From an uncultured Oscillibacter sp. (lineage in GTDB: Bacteria; Bacillota; Clostridia; Oscillospirales; Oscillospiraceae): a stretch of DNA of 29,888 nucleotides. This document shows, one piece after another, positions 15,277 through 21,958 of this stretch; the first letter of the stretch is position 1; each line of letters begins with the position of its first letter. Under the pieces are notes generated by a model, which was not told the origin of the DNA, made no database searches, and worked only from the letters and a program-made list of their open reading frames with translations. Location: NCBI GenBank assembly GCA_900770295.1, contig CAAGJQ010000061.1:1-29888 (forward strand), written 5' to 3'. Position numbers and translations under genes: made by a program.

Positions 15277-15549
15277 CAGAAGATCATTATGAAAAACTGA
15301 TGACCTGTGTTGCAATTCTGCCCGTCACTGCGGCTCTCTGCACCAGGGAGATTTTCCCCCAAACACGGCGCGAAAGGAATGAAATGGCTTGAAGAGAAGG
15401 CGGTTCCTATGCCTTTGCTCCAAGTAATCCTGGGAAATCTCTTTGCACGGCTCTGCTTTTTTGCCGGCCATGAGCCAGCTCCCCAATATGGCTGATACTG
15501 CCGCGTGGTGGTGTTTTCACATAAGAACTCAGAGAAAGGAGACGATGGC

Positions 15550-15627
15550 ATGGGAAAAATCATCGCTGCCGCGGTAGTTGTTGCTGCCGTTGGCGCCGTG
15601 GCTGCTGCCGCGAAGAAGCGCAGATAA
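15550..15627 (+). CDS. 25-residue alanine/valine-rich membrane peptide
   Basis: An ATG with AAAGGAG (15535-15541) at good spacing opens a 25-codon gene. The product begins MGKIIAAAVVVAAVG, continues with a run of alanines and ends KKRR. It is a single hydrophobic helix with a basic tail, so it would insert in the membrane with the C-terminus inside. A second peptide of the same type follows at 15670. They lie just before a radical SAM gene. I do not recognise the family. The strong ribosome binding site and the pairing argue for a real gene. Confidence 0.55.
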   Translation: MGKIIAAAVVVAAVGAVAAAAKKRR

Positions 15628-15669
15628 GCTCTATGATACATCACAATTGACAGAGAGGGGGGGTGAGCA

Positions 15670-15777
15670 ATGGGTAAGGTCATCATCGTTGCGATCATGA
15701 TTATCGTCGTGGCTGCGGTTGCCGCTGTAAAGAGTTCAGATAGAGAAATCTTATATCATAAAAAGATAGGAGAATGA
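15670..15777 (+). CDS. 35-residue membrane peptide, second of a pair
   Basis: This 35-codon gene begins MGKVIIVAIMIIVVAAVAAV, parallel to the MGKIIAAAVVV start of the 15550 peptide, then has a polar tail with KSSDREILYHKKIGE. A G-rich GGGGGGGTGAG ribosome binding site precedes it. Its stop codon (15775-15777) overlaps the region of the radical SAM start, so the two are tightly linked. It may be a small membrane protein acting with its neighbours or, less likely, a precursor peptide for the radical SAM enzyme. Confidence 0.55.
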   Translation: MGKVIIVAIMIIVVAAVAAVKSSDREILYHKKIGE

Positions 15778-15782
15778 CCCCC

Positions 15783-17159
15783 ATGAGCAAGATGTTCAAT
15801 AAAGCCCAGGCTGCCGCGTTGGAAATGGCCATGGACTATGTGCTGAAAGATCCCGCCCACAATCTGTCCAGACTGATCGATGTGGTGGAGACGCTGGATG
15901 TGACCGGCGAGCACGCCGCCCAGATCGCCACAGTCCGCCCGATGGCGGAGGATCCTGAGAATAACTGGAACAAATTCATCGTCAGGCTCTGCGAGGAAGT
16001 GGACCACGGGGTCCTGAAGGCCACCGTGCGCAATTTCTTCTTCAACGCCAGCGTTCTGGGGATGCAGAAGCAGGCTGAGAGCCGGGAGAAATACGGCTGT
16101 AACGTGCCCTGGGCGATTCTGATGGACCCCACCAGCGCCTGCAATCTCCACTGCACCGGCTGCTGGGCCGCGGAGTACGGCAACAGGCTGAATATGTCCT
16201 ATGAGGAGCTGGACTCCATCATCGACCAGGCCAACGAGCTGGGTACATATTTCTTTCTCTACTCCGGCGGCGAACCGCTGGTGCGGAAAAAGGACATCAT
16301 CCGCCTGTGTGAGGCCCATCCCGACTGCCAGTTTACCGCCTTCACCAACGGCACCCTCATTGACGAGACCTTTGCCGATGAGATGCTCCGGGTGAAGAAC
16401 TTCATCCCCGCCATCTCCGTGGAGGGCTTTGAGGAGGCCACCGACTTCCGCCGGGGCGCCGGGACCTTCGCCAAGGTGGAGCGGGCCATGGCCATCCTGC
16501 GGGAGAAGAAGCTGCCCTTCGGCATCTCCTGCTGCTACACCTCCAGGAACGTGGAGGTCATTGGCAGTGAGGAATACTTTGACCAGATGATCGCCTGGGG
16601 CGCCCGGTTCTGCTGGCTGTTCACCTATATGCCAGTGGGCAAGGAGGCGGTGCCAGAGCTGATGGTCACGCCGGAGCAGCGTAAATTCATGTATGAGACG
16701 GTGCATAAGTTCCGGGAGACCAAGCCTCTGTTTACTCTGGACTTCTGGAACGACGGCCAGTACTCCGAGGGCTGCCTGGCCGGTGGCCGGGTGTACCTCC
16801 ATATCAACGCGGGCGGCGACTACGAGCCCTGTGCATTCATCCACTACGCCGATACCAATATCCGCACCCACACCCTGCTGGAGGCCCTCCGGGCCCCGCT
16901 GTTCACGGCCTACAAGGAGGGCCAGCCCTGGAATCAGAACCACCTGCGTCCCTGCCCGCTGCTGGACAATCCCCAGGCGCTGGTGGATGCGGTGGAGCGC
17001 TCCGGCGCCCACTCCACCGACTTGCAGGACCCGGAGGATGTGCGGGAGTTGGCCGCCAAGTGCGAAGGCCCCGCCGCGGCCTGGGCGCCTGTGGCCGACA
17101 CGATCTGGGCCTGCTCCCATGGCTGTGACAGATGCAAGGGCTGTGAAAAGGAGAACTGA
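15783..17159 (+). CDS. Uncharacterised radical SAM protein
   Basis: This 458-residue enzyme has the radical SAM cluster motif C120-x3-C124-x2-C127 in SACNLHCTGCWAAEYG, then YSGGEPLVRK for SAM binding. The N-terminal 110 residues are a helical domain. C-terminal cysteines occur in DYEPCAFIHYAD, HLRPCPLLDNP and AAKCEGPA, and the protein ends in a dense CSHGCDRCKGC cluster, so further Fe-S binding is likely. Very similar proteins are common in gut Firmicutes, but I know of no proven reaction. I chose the ATG at 15783, about 10 nt after AGGAG (15768-15772); the ATG at 15774 is too close to it. Neighbours are two tiny membrane peptides and an 11-residue-repeat protein, which may be its partners. 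Confidence 0.85.
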   Translation: MSKMFNKAQAAALEMAMDYVLKDPAHNLSRLIDVVETLDVTGEHAAQIATVRPMAEDPENNWNKFIVRLCEEVDHGVLKATVRNFFFNASVLGMQKQAESREKYGCNVPWAILMDPTSACNLHCTGCWAAEYGNRLNMSYEELDSIIDQANELGTYFFLYSGGEPLVRKKDIIRLCEAHPDCQFTAFTNGTLIDETFADEMLRVKNFIPAISVEGFEEATDFRRGAGTFAKVERAMAILREKKLPFGISCCYTSRNVEVIGSEEYFDQMIAWGARFCWLFTYMPVGKEAVPELMVTPEQRKFMYETVHKFRETKPLFTLDFWNDGQYSEGCLAGGRVYLHINAGGDYEPCAFIHYADTNIRTHTLLEALRAPLFTAYKEGQPWNQNHLRPCPLLDNPQALVDAVERSGAHSTDLQDPEDVRELAAKCEGPAAAWAPVADTIWACSHGCDRCKGCEKEN

Positions 17160-17243
17160 GATGAGCCCCGCTATTTTACCTCTGAGTCCGTTACGGAAGG
17201 ACATCCCGATATATTTTTCATGACAACAAGGAGGAAATAAACT

Positions 17244-17534
17244 ATGAGCGAGTATAAGCTGAAAACCGGTAAGATCGGAGACGCTGTGGTAGGCGCCTAC
17301 AAAAAGGTGGAGGATGCCTTCGTGGATACCTTTCTGGAAAAATCCGAGGATGGCGCAAACATCAGCGGACTGAAGACCGGGAAAATTGGGGATGCCGTCG
17401 TAGACGCATACAAGGCCGTTGAGGATACCGTGGTAGGCGGCTACAAAAAGGTGGAAGACGCCTTTGTGGGTGCTTTCCTGGAGAAAACCGAAGACCACAC
17501 CGCCGAAGAACACGGTTCCGACCGGGAAGCGTGA
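17244..17534 (+). CDS. Amphipathic 11-residue-repeat protein
   Basis: This 96-residue protein contains five 11-residue repeats: GDAVVGAYKKV and EDAFVDTFLEK (12-33), then GDAVVDAYKAV, EDTVVGGYKKV and EDAFVGAFLEK (49-81). Each block is preceded by LKTGKI. The pattern, with hydrophobic V/F/Y on one face and K/E on the border, is that of lipid-binding 11-mer helices such as synucleins and some apolipoprotein or stress proteins. It probably lies on the membrane surface or forms a helical bundle. Similar small repeat proteins occur in gut Clostridia, without known function as far as I know. The start has AAGGAGG upstream. It lies 84 nt after the radical SAM gene, probably in the same transcript. 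Confidence 0.75.
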   Translation: MSEYKLKTGKIGDAVVGAYKKVEDAFVDTFLEKSEDGANISGLKTGKIGDAVVDAYKAVEDTVVGGYKKVEDAFVGAFLEKTEDHTAEEHGSDREA

Positions 17535-17724
17535 TTGCAGGGACGGGAAAGAGCGGAGCTGTCTGATCACCCTGCGTCTTTGCTTACAGCGGTGCGGATT
17601 TTGATAAAAATATCCGCCGATATACGAGTTGTCCACATGAGAAACTGTACCCGAAGCGGGAGTCCACTCAATCCCTTTCACCGCAAAGACCTTTGACCGC
17701 GCAACCGGCCACAGATAAAATTCC

Positions 17725-17759
17725 GCCTCCGGAATTGCTTGTTCCGGAGGCCGTTTTTT
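17725..17759 (+). terminator. Rho-independent terminator downstream of the repeat protein
   Basis: A 10-bp stem, GCCTCCGGAA against TTCCGGAGGC, with a 7-nt loop is followed by CG and six T. It probably ends the transcript of the radical SAM and repeat-protein genes. Confidence 0.88.
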
Positions 17760-17898
17760 CGGGCGCGGTGCTATCATTGGCCTTCTGCGGCCTACCCTGC
17801 ATGCCAATGTAAATGATCTGCCTGGCACGCCCTTTGGCGGCATCCGTTCATGTTATCATTTCCGCCTGTCTGCTGGAGCGCACTGTTCATGGGAACGC

Positions 17899-17927
17899 TT
17901 GACAAATTCCTGGATATGATGGAAAAT
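17899..17927 (+). promoter_or_regulatory. Sigma-70-type promoter of the SLH-transglutaminase gene
   Basis: A consensus TTGACA (17899-17904) and GAAAAT (17922-17927) are 17 bp apart. The predicted start leaves a short leader with the AAAGGGAGG ribosome binding site. Confidence 0.5.
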
Positions 17928-17950
17928 GCCGGATAAAGGGAGGCGTTTTT

Positions 17951-19063
17951 ATGAAACGAGTGATTTCTCTGGCCTTGGCGGTGCTCATGCTGGGAACTTT
18001 ATGCATTCCGGCTTCCGCTTCCGGCGTGACGGGCTTCCAAAAAGTCCATACTTACGTGGATGGTCAGTTCACAGACGTTCCGGCCGAAAGCTGGTGTGCC
18101 GCAAATGTACGGACTGCCTATGAATACGGCATCATGGGCGGAAAGAGCGACACCTATTTCGACACCGACGGTAATCTGACGATCGCACAGACGATCGTTA
18201 TGGCCTGCCGTCTGCATGACCTTTACTATAACAATAACACCACGTTTGAAGCCGCGGACCCCTGGTATCAGTCCTATGTGGAGTATGCCCTGAAATACGG
18301 CATCATCACCAGAGAATACGACAGCTACAACAGCGCTGTCAGCCGGGCCGGCTTCGCCTTGATCCTGGGCGCGGCACTGCCGGACAAGGCGCTGCCGGAG
18401 ATCAGCAGCATTGAGGACGGCGCGATCCCGGATGTCCCCGCCGGCTCAAACTACTATGATGCGGTGTATCGCCTGTACCGCGCCGGCGTCCTGACCGGCA
18501 ACGATACCAAGGGGACCTTCGCACCGTTCAGCAGCATCACCAGGGGCGCGGCGGCCGCTATCATCGGACGTATGGCGGACTCCTCTTTGCGCAGGCAGAT
18601 TACGCTGAAACAGCCGCCCTTTGAGCCGGTCCCCATGAATCAGCTGGCCAATTTGAAGAGCCTCCGGAAAAAGGCCACGGATGCGGAGCTGAAGCAGGCC
18701 TATGACATTGCTGTGGAACTGGTGACACCCTATGCCAAGCTCAGCAGGGAGGAGCAGCTCTGCGGTATTGCCACGGAGCTGCGCAGACTGTTCGACAGCG
18801 GTATGAGCTACTCCATGTCGGACCCGCACTACAATGATCCGTACGGGTATTTTGTCCTGGGAACGGCGTCCTGCGCCGGCTGCGCCCGGGCTACCGGCCT
18901 GTGCCTGAACATCCTGGGCATTCCGTATGAGCATGTGAATGAAAACCAGTACTCCCACCAGTGGTGCCGTGTCAACATCGATGGGACCTATTGGATCTGC
19001 GATGCTTACGGCCTCTACTGCGGACCGGAGCCGGCACCTTATGCGCATCCCTATTTCTCCTGA
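17951..19063 (+). CDS. Secreted SLH-domain protein with transglutaminase-like domain
   Basis: This 370-residue protein starts with a signal peptide (MKRVISLALAVLMLG, cut near ASA-SG at about residue 24). Three S-layer homology repeats follow (about 38-85, 95-140 and 155-208), recognisable by FTDVPAESWCAANVRTAYEYGIMGG and by the third repeat's YRAGVLTGNDTKGTFAPFSSITRGAAAAI. These anchor proteins to cell-wall polymers. The C-terminal part (about 245-360) is transglutaminase-like, with a probable Cys-His-Asp triad at C308 (SCAGCARATG), H336 (YSHQWCRV) and D351 (WICDAYG). Such domains cleave or cross-link peptides. The extra cysteines near the active site are unusual. It would act outside the cell at the wall. 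The gene stands alone. Confidence 0.85.
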   Translation: MKRVISLALAVLMLGTLCIPASASGVTGFQKVHTYVDGQFTDVPAESWCAANVRTAYEYGIMGGKSDTYFDTDGNLTIAQTIVMACRLHDLYYNNNTTFEAADPWYQSYVEYALKYGIITREYDSYNSAVSRAGFALILGAALPDKALPEISSIEDGAIPDVPAGSNYYDAVYRLYRAGVLTGNDTKGTFAPFSSITRGAAAAIIGRMADSSLRRQITLKQPPFEPVPMNQLANLKSLRKKATDAELKQAYDIAVELVTPYAKLSREEQLCGIATELRRLFDSGMSYSMSDPHYNDPYGYFVLGTASCAGCARATGLCLNILGIPYEHVNENQYSHQWCRVNIDGTYWICDAYGLYCGPEPAPYAHPYFS

Positions 19064-19191
19064 TTTTTGCATCGGCCGGGGCGGCGGTTTCCTCCTGTGG
19101 GATACAGATTTCCGAAAAGCGCTCTTGTACACAGGGCAGTCATAAAAATATCGCCACTTCTTTAATAATGCTAGCAATATCTGGAAGGACG

Positions 19192-19200
19192 TGCTATACT
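19192..19200 (+). promoter_or_regulatory. Extended -10 promoter of the Crh-like gene
   Basis: TGC-TATACT forms an extended -10 box 26 nt before the GTG start. A poor TAGCAA lies 17 bp upstream, so the promoter probably depends on the extended element. Confidence 0.5.
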
Positions 19201-19225
19201 GGAACTAACATTCTTAAGGAATCAG

Positions 19226-19483
19226 GTGAAGACCTTGCAAACACGAACAGTTACTGTAACCATCGCCGAACACCAGCTGAACCAAATTGCAGCCCTCTTC
19301 ATTCAAAAAGCCAATTCGTTCAAAAGTCAGCTCACCGTTTCACAGGGAGATAACAGCGTGAATGCCAAAAGCCTTCTGGGCTTTCTGTCTCTGGAGCCGC
19401 CGCAGGGATCACAGGTCACCCTGACCGCGGACGGCCCCGATGAGGAGGAAGCGCTCCAGGCACTGGCGGGTATGTTGGGATAA
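19226..19483 (+). CDS. Crh-like HPr-family protein without the catalytic histidine
   Basis: This 85-residue protein has the HPr fold pattern: IAALFIQKANSFKSQLTV, then NAKSLLGFLSLEPPQGSQVTL and the C-terminal DGPDEEEALQALAGML. In true HPr the phosphoryl-accepting segment is GLHARPAALF. Aligned on AALF, this protein has LNQIAALF, so histidine-15 is a leucine (L18) and arginine-17 is a glutamine (Q20). The regulatory serine-46 equivalent is kept (S49 in AKSLL), 31 residues downstream as in HPr. It cannot work in PTS sugar transfer but could be phosphorylated by HPr kinase and act with CcpA, as Crh does in Bacillus. The GTG start follows AAGGA. It is monocistronic with a strong terminator. Confidence 0.82.
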   Translation: MKTLQTRTVTVTIAEHQLNQIAALFIQKANSFKSQLTVSQGDNSVNAKSLLGFLSLEPPQGSQVTLTADGPDEEEALQALAGMLG

Positions 19484-19501
19484 AAGATATCAGATGACTC
19501 T

Positions 19502-19540
19502 GGGAGCTGGAGCCTGCGGGCTCCGGCTCCCGTCTTTTTT
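19502..19540 (+). terminator. Rho-independent terminator after the Crh-like gene
   Basis: A 13-bp stem (GGGAGC-T-GGAGCC against GGCTCC-G-GCTCCC, one T-G wobble) with a 4-nt loop is followed by GTC and six T. Confidence 0.92.
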
Positions 19541-19574
19541 ACCGAACCCGCCGGATTCCGCGCATAGATTTCAG

Positions 19575-19609
19575 CCTTTCACACAAACTGGGAGCAAACG
19601 TGTGAAAGG
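19575..19609 (+). promoter_or_regulatory. Inverted repeat that masks the arcC ribosome binding site
   Basis: CCTTTCACAC (19575-19584) and GTGTGAAAGG (19600-19609) form a perfect 10-bp stem with a 15-nt loop. The 3' arm contains most of the AAAGGA ribosome binding site (19605-19610) of the carbamate kinase gene. As RNA it would block initiation; as DNA it could be an operator. Confidence 0.55.
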
Positions 19610-19618
19610 AAGTTACAC

Positions 19619-20563
19619 ATGCCTGAGAGAATCGTAATCGCGCTGGGGGGCAATGCCCTCCAGTCCGGAGACGCGGAACCCACCGCTGAAGCCCAGCTGG
19701 AGGTCGTAAAAAAGACCTGTGAGCAGATCGCCGAGATCAGCCGCCGGGGATATGAGATGGCGGTGGTACACGGCAACGGCCCCCAGGTGGGGCGCATCCT
19801 TCTGGCCAGCGAGACGGCGAAGGACACGGTGCCGCCCATGCCCTTTGACGTCTGCGGAGCCATGAGCCAGGGATATATCGGCTATCACATCCAACAGGCC
19901 CTGAAATACGCCCTCAACGCCCGGAACCGGAACTACCCGGTGGTGTCCCTCACCACGCAGGTCATCGTGGACCGCAGGGACCCGGCCTTCCGGAACCCCA
20001 CCAAGCCCATCGGCCCGTTCTATACGGCGGAGGAGGCCGGAAAGCTGGAGCAGGAGAAGGGCTACGTCATGCGGGAGGACGCCGGACGGGGCTGGCGGCG
20101 GGTAGTGCCCTCGCCGCTGCCGCAGAAGATCGTGGAGATCGGCGCCGTCCGGCTGCTGTGGGACCACGCCATCGTCATCACCTGCGGCGGAGGCGGCGTG
20201 CCGGTGGTGGAGAACCCGGACGGCCGTCTGGAGGGCGTGGCGGCGGTCATCGACAAGGACTTCGCCGCCGAGCTCCTGGCGGAGCAGGTGGACGCCGACG
20301 CGCTGTTGATCCTCACCGAGGTGGAAAAGGTAGCGATCCGGTTCGGCAGGCCGGACCAGGAGAATCTGGGACACCTGAATCTGGCCGAGGCCGCCCGCTA
20401 CGCGGAGGAGGGCCAGTTCGGCGTGGGCAGTATGCTCCCGAAGGTGGAGGCTGCCATGAGATTTGTCCGGAACAACCCGGGCAGAAAGGCCATCATCACC
20501 AGCCTGGACAAGTGCCTGGACGCGCTGGACGGCAAGACCGGCACAGTGATCACCTTTGCATAA
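19619..20563 (+). CDS. arcC: Carbamate kinase
   Basis: This 314-residue cytoplasmic enzyme has the carbamate kinase signatures IVIALGGNALQ at the N-terminus, VVHGNGPQVGR (49-59), the DVCGAMSQGYIGY segment, ITCGGGGVPVV (about 188-198), VIDKDFAAELLAEQVDADALLILTEV, and the C-terminal GSMLPKVEAAMRF and GRKAIITSLDK. It transfers phosphate between carbamoyl phosphate and ADP, making ATP in arginine, agmatine or purine-derived carbamoyl phosphate breakdown. Length is normal. No arginine deiminase or carbamoyltransferase gene is next to it, so the source of carbamoyl phosphate is not shown. A hairpin covers its ribosome binding site, and a bidirectional terminator follows. Confidence 0.95.
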   Translation: MPERIVIALGGNALQSGDAEPTAEAQLEVVKKTCEQIAEISRRGYEMAVVHGNGPQVGRILLASETAKDTVPPMPFDVCGAMSQGYIGYHIQQALKYALNARNRNYPVVSLTTQVIVDRRDPAFRNPTKPIGPFYTAEEAGKLEQEKGYVMREDAGRGWRRVVPSPLPQKIVEIGAVRLLWDHAIVITCGGGGVPVVENPDGRLEGVAAVIDKDFAAELLAEQVDADALLILTEVEKVAIRFGRPDQENLGHLNLAEAARYAEEGQFGVGSMLPKVEAAMRFVRNNPGRKAIITSLDKCLDALDGKTGTVITFA

Positions 20564-20602
20564 AAAAGCGCCCCGCAGCACAGCTGCGGGGCGTTCCGTT
20601 TT
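20562..20602. terminator. Bidirectional terminator between arcC and rpoN
   Basis: An 11-bp perfect stem, CGCCCCGCAGC against GCTGCGGGGCG (20569-20593), has the loop ACA. On the minus strand it is followed by GCTTTTTTA, ideal for rpoN; on the plus strand by TTCCGTTTT. Confidence 0.9.
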
Positions 20603-21945
20603 CAACGTTTTCTGCGGGCCGTGGAGGAACCGATGCCCAATTCCATACGGTATTTTGCCACGGTGCGGCGGGCCAGCTGGATGCCGCCCTCTGAAAGCAG
20701 CTCACAGAGCCGCTGGTCACTGAGCGGATGCCGGGGGTCTTCCTCTTTTACAAGCATCAGCAGCTTCTGCTTGACGGCCTGCTGGGAGGGACCCTGCAGC
20801 CCCACCGCGTGGCTGAAGAAATACCGCAGGGGATAGGTGCCCTGGCGGCACTGAAGATACTTTCCGCGGGTAGCCCGGGAGATGGTGGAGGGGTGCAGCT
20901 CCAGAACCTCCGCCAGGGAGGACAGGCTCATGGGGGCGAGCTCCGGAGTTCTGCCGGAGAAGAACGGCAGCTGCGCGTTCAAAATGGCATCGGCGCAGCG
21001 GCGGAGGGTGCCGCCCCGGCGCTCCAGACTGTTCAGAAGCCATTTGGCCTGCTGCATTTTCTGCCGGAGATACTCCCGGGTCTCCTGTTCATCGGACTCC
21101 TTCAGGAGGCGGGCATAGTAGTCACTGATGGAGACGCGGGGGAGATAGTACTCGTTCAGAACGGCTTTCCACTCGCCGTCCAGTTCCACGATGAAGATGT
21201 CAGGACGTACATACACCGTCGGCTCGGCGGGCTGAAAGGCCTGCCCCGGATGAGGCTCCAGTGAGGAGATCACTTTTTCGGCGGCCTGAATTTCTTCGAC
21301 AGTCAGCCCCAGCTCCCGGGAAATGGGACCGTAGTGCTTCCGGCCCAGCTCCGGCAGAAAGCGGGTGACAATATCCATCACGGCGGGAGAGGCGTCTCCC
21401 CGGCGGGCAAGCTGCAAAAGCAGGCATTCCGACAGACTCCGGGCCCCCACGCCGGCGGGGTCCAGACTCTGGACGGCGGCAAGGGCCTGCTGGATCATGG
21501 TGTCCGGGATCTTCAGGTCCAGCAGGCCGTCCAGGTCCTCTTGGGCCAGATAGCCGTCTTCGTCCACCAGCTCGGCAATGTATCTGGACAGGGCCAGCAA
21601 AGGCTTGGGAAGATGCTTCCGGTCCAGCTGGTCGCAGAGAAAGCTGGAGAGGCTCTCTGTCTCCCGGTCCATGGCTCCCCGTTCCGGCAGTTCGTTCTCT
21701 TCGTGTGTAAAGGTGGAGCCGTAGACACCGCCGTCGATCCAGCTGGCCTTCTGGCGAAGCTCTTCATAGGCGCTGCGGAGAGAGGAGGCATCTTCCTGCT
21801 CCAGCAGGGGGTTTTCCTCCGTGGCCCTGCCCAGGTACTCCAGCAGCTCCTGCGAATTCATCTGCAGAATTTCCATGGATTGCAGCAGCTGCGGCGTCAG
21901 CTTCAATTCCTGGCGCAGCTCTGTTTTCAGTGAGACAAGACTCAT
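20602..21945 (-). CDS. rpoN: RNA polymerase sigma-54 factor
   Basis: This 447-residue protein has all three regions of sigma-54. Region I is the glutamine- and leucine-rich LTPQLLQSMEILQMNSQELLEYL, which contacts the activator. The central core-binding part contains LDPAGVGARSLSECLLLQL. The C-terminal part has the helix-turn-helix (LELHPSTISRATRGKYLQC) and the RpoN box, here ARRTVAKYRM (425-434); the consensus ends in E, so M434 is a variation. It directs polymerase to -24/-12 promoters. It lies 13 nt after the sigma-54 activator gene in one operon, with an AAAGAGGT ribosome binding site. A matching promoter lies upstream of the divergent butyrate operon. Confidence 0.96.
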   Translation of the reverse strand: MSLVSLKTELRQELKLTPQLLQSMEILQMNSQELLEYLGRATEENPLLEQEDASSLRSAYEELRQKASWIDGGVYGSTFTHEENELPERGAMDRETESLSSFLCDQLDRKHLPKPLLALSRYIAELVDEDGYLAQEDLDGLLDLKIPDTMIQQALAAVQSLDPAGVGARSLSECLLLQLARRGDASPAVMDIVTRFLPELGRKHYGPISRELGLTVEEIQAAEKVISSLEPHPGQAFQPAEPTVYVRPDIFIVELDGEWKAVLNEYYLPRVSISDYYARLLKESDEQETREYLRQKMQQAKWLLNSLERRGGTLRRCADAILNAQLPFFSGRTPELAPMSLSSLAEVLELHPSTISRATRGKYLQCRQGTYPLRYFFSHAVGLQGPSQQAVKQKLLMLVKEEDPRHPLSDQRLCELLSEGGIQLARRTVAKYRMELGIGSSTARRKR

Positions 21946-21958
21946 GTGCTACCTCTTT

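Larger units (their letters stand above)
17535..17950. other. Intergenic stretch with terminator and SLH-gene promoter
   Basis: I find no credible gene in this 416-nt gap. It holds a small GCGGAT/ATCCGC hairpin (17594-17617), a strong terminator (17725-17759), and a promoter for the next gene (17899-17927). A 15-codon frame at 17889-17936 (beginning MGTLDKFLDMMENAG) overlaps that promoter and has no ribosome binding site. Confidence 0.6.

Noticed and set aside
15307..15495. A 62-codon plus-strand frame between paralogue 3 and the tiny peptides
   Set aside because: No ribosome binding site or recognisable feature; the composition looks non-coding.
15756..17843. A 695-codon minus-strand frame opposite the radical SAM gene
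   Set aside because: The plus-strand protein has clear motifs. The antisense product resembles no family and runs through a terminator.
17889..17936. A 15-codon frame that could be a leader peptide before the SLH gene
   Set aside because: It overlaps the predicted TTGACA/GAAAAT promoter, so it would not be transcribed from it, and it lacks a ribosome binding site.
19161..19200. A possible further repeat promoter before the Crh-like gene
   Set aside because: The 11-mers in phase with TATACT lack the A(A/G)(C/T)A core; an extended -10 explains the promoter better.
19613..20605. A 330-codon minus-strand frame opposite arcC
   Set aside because: Carbamate kinase motifs on the plus strand are unambiguous.
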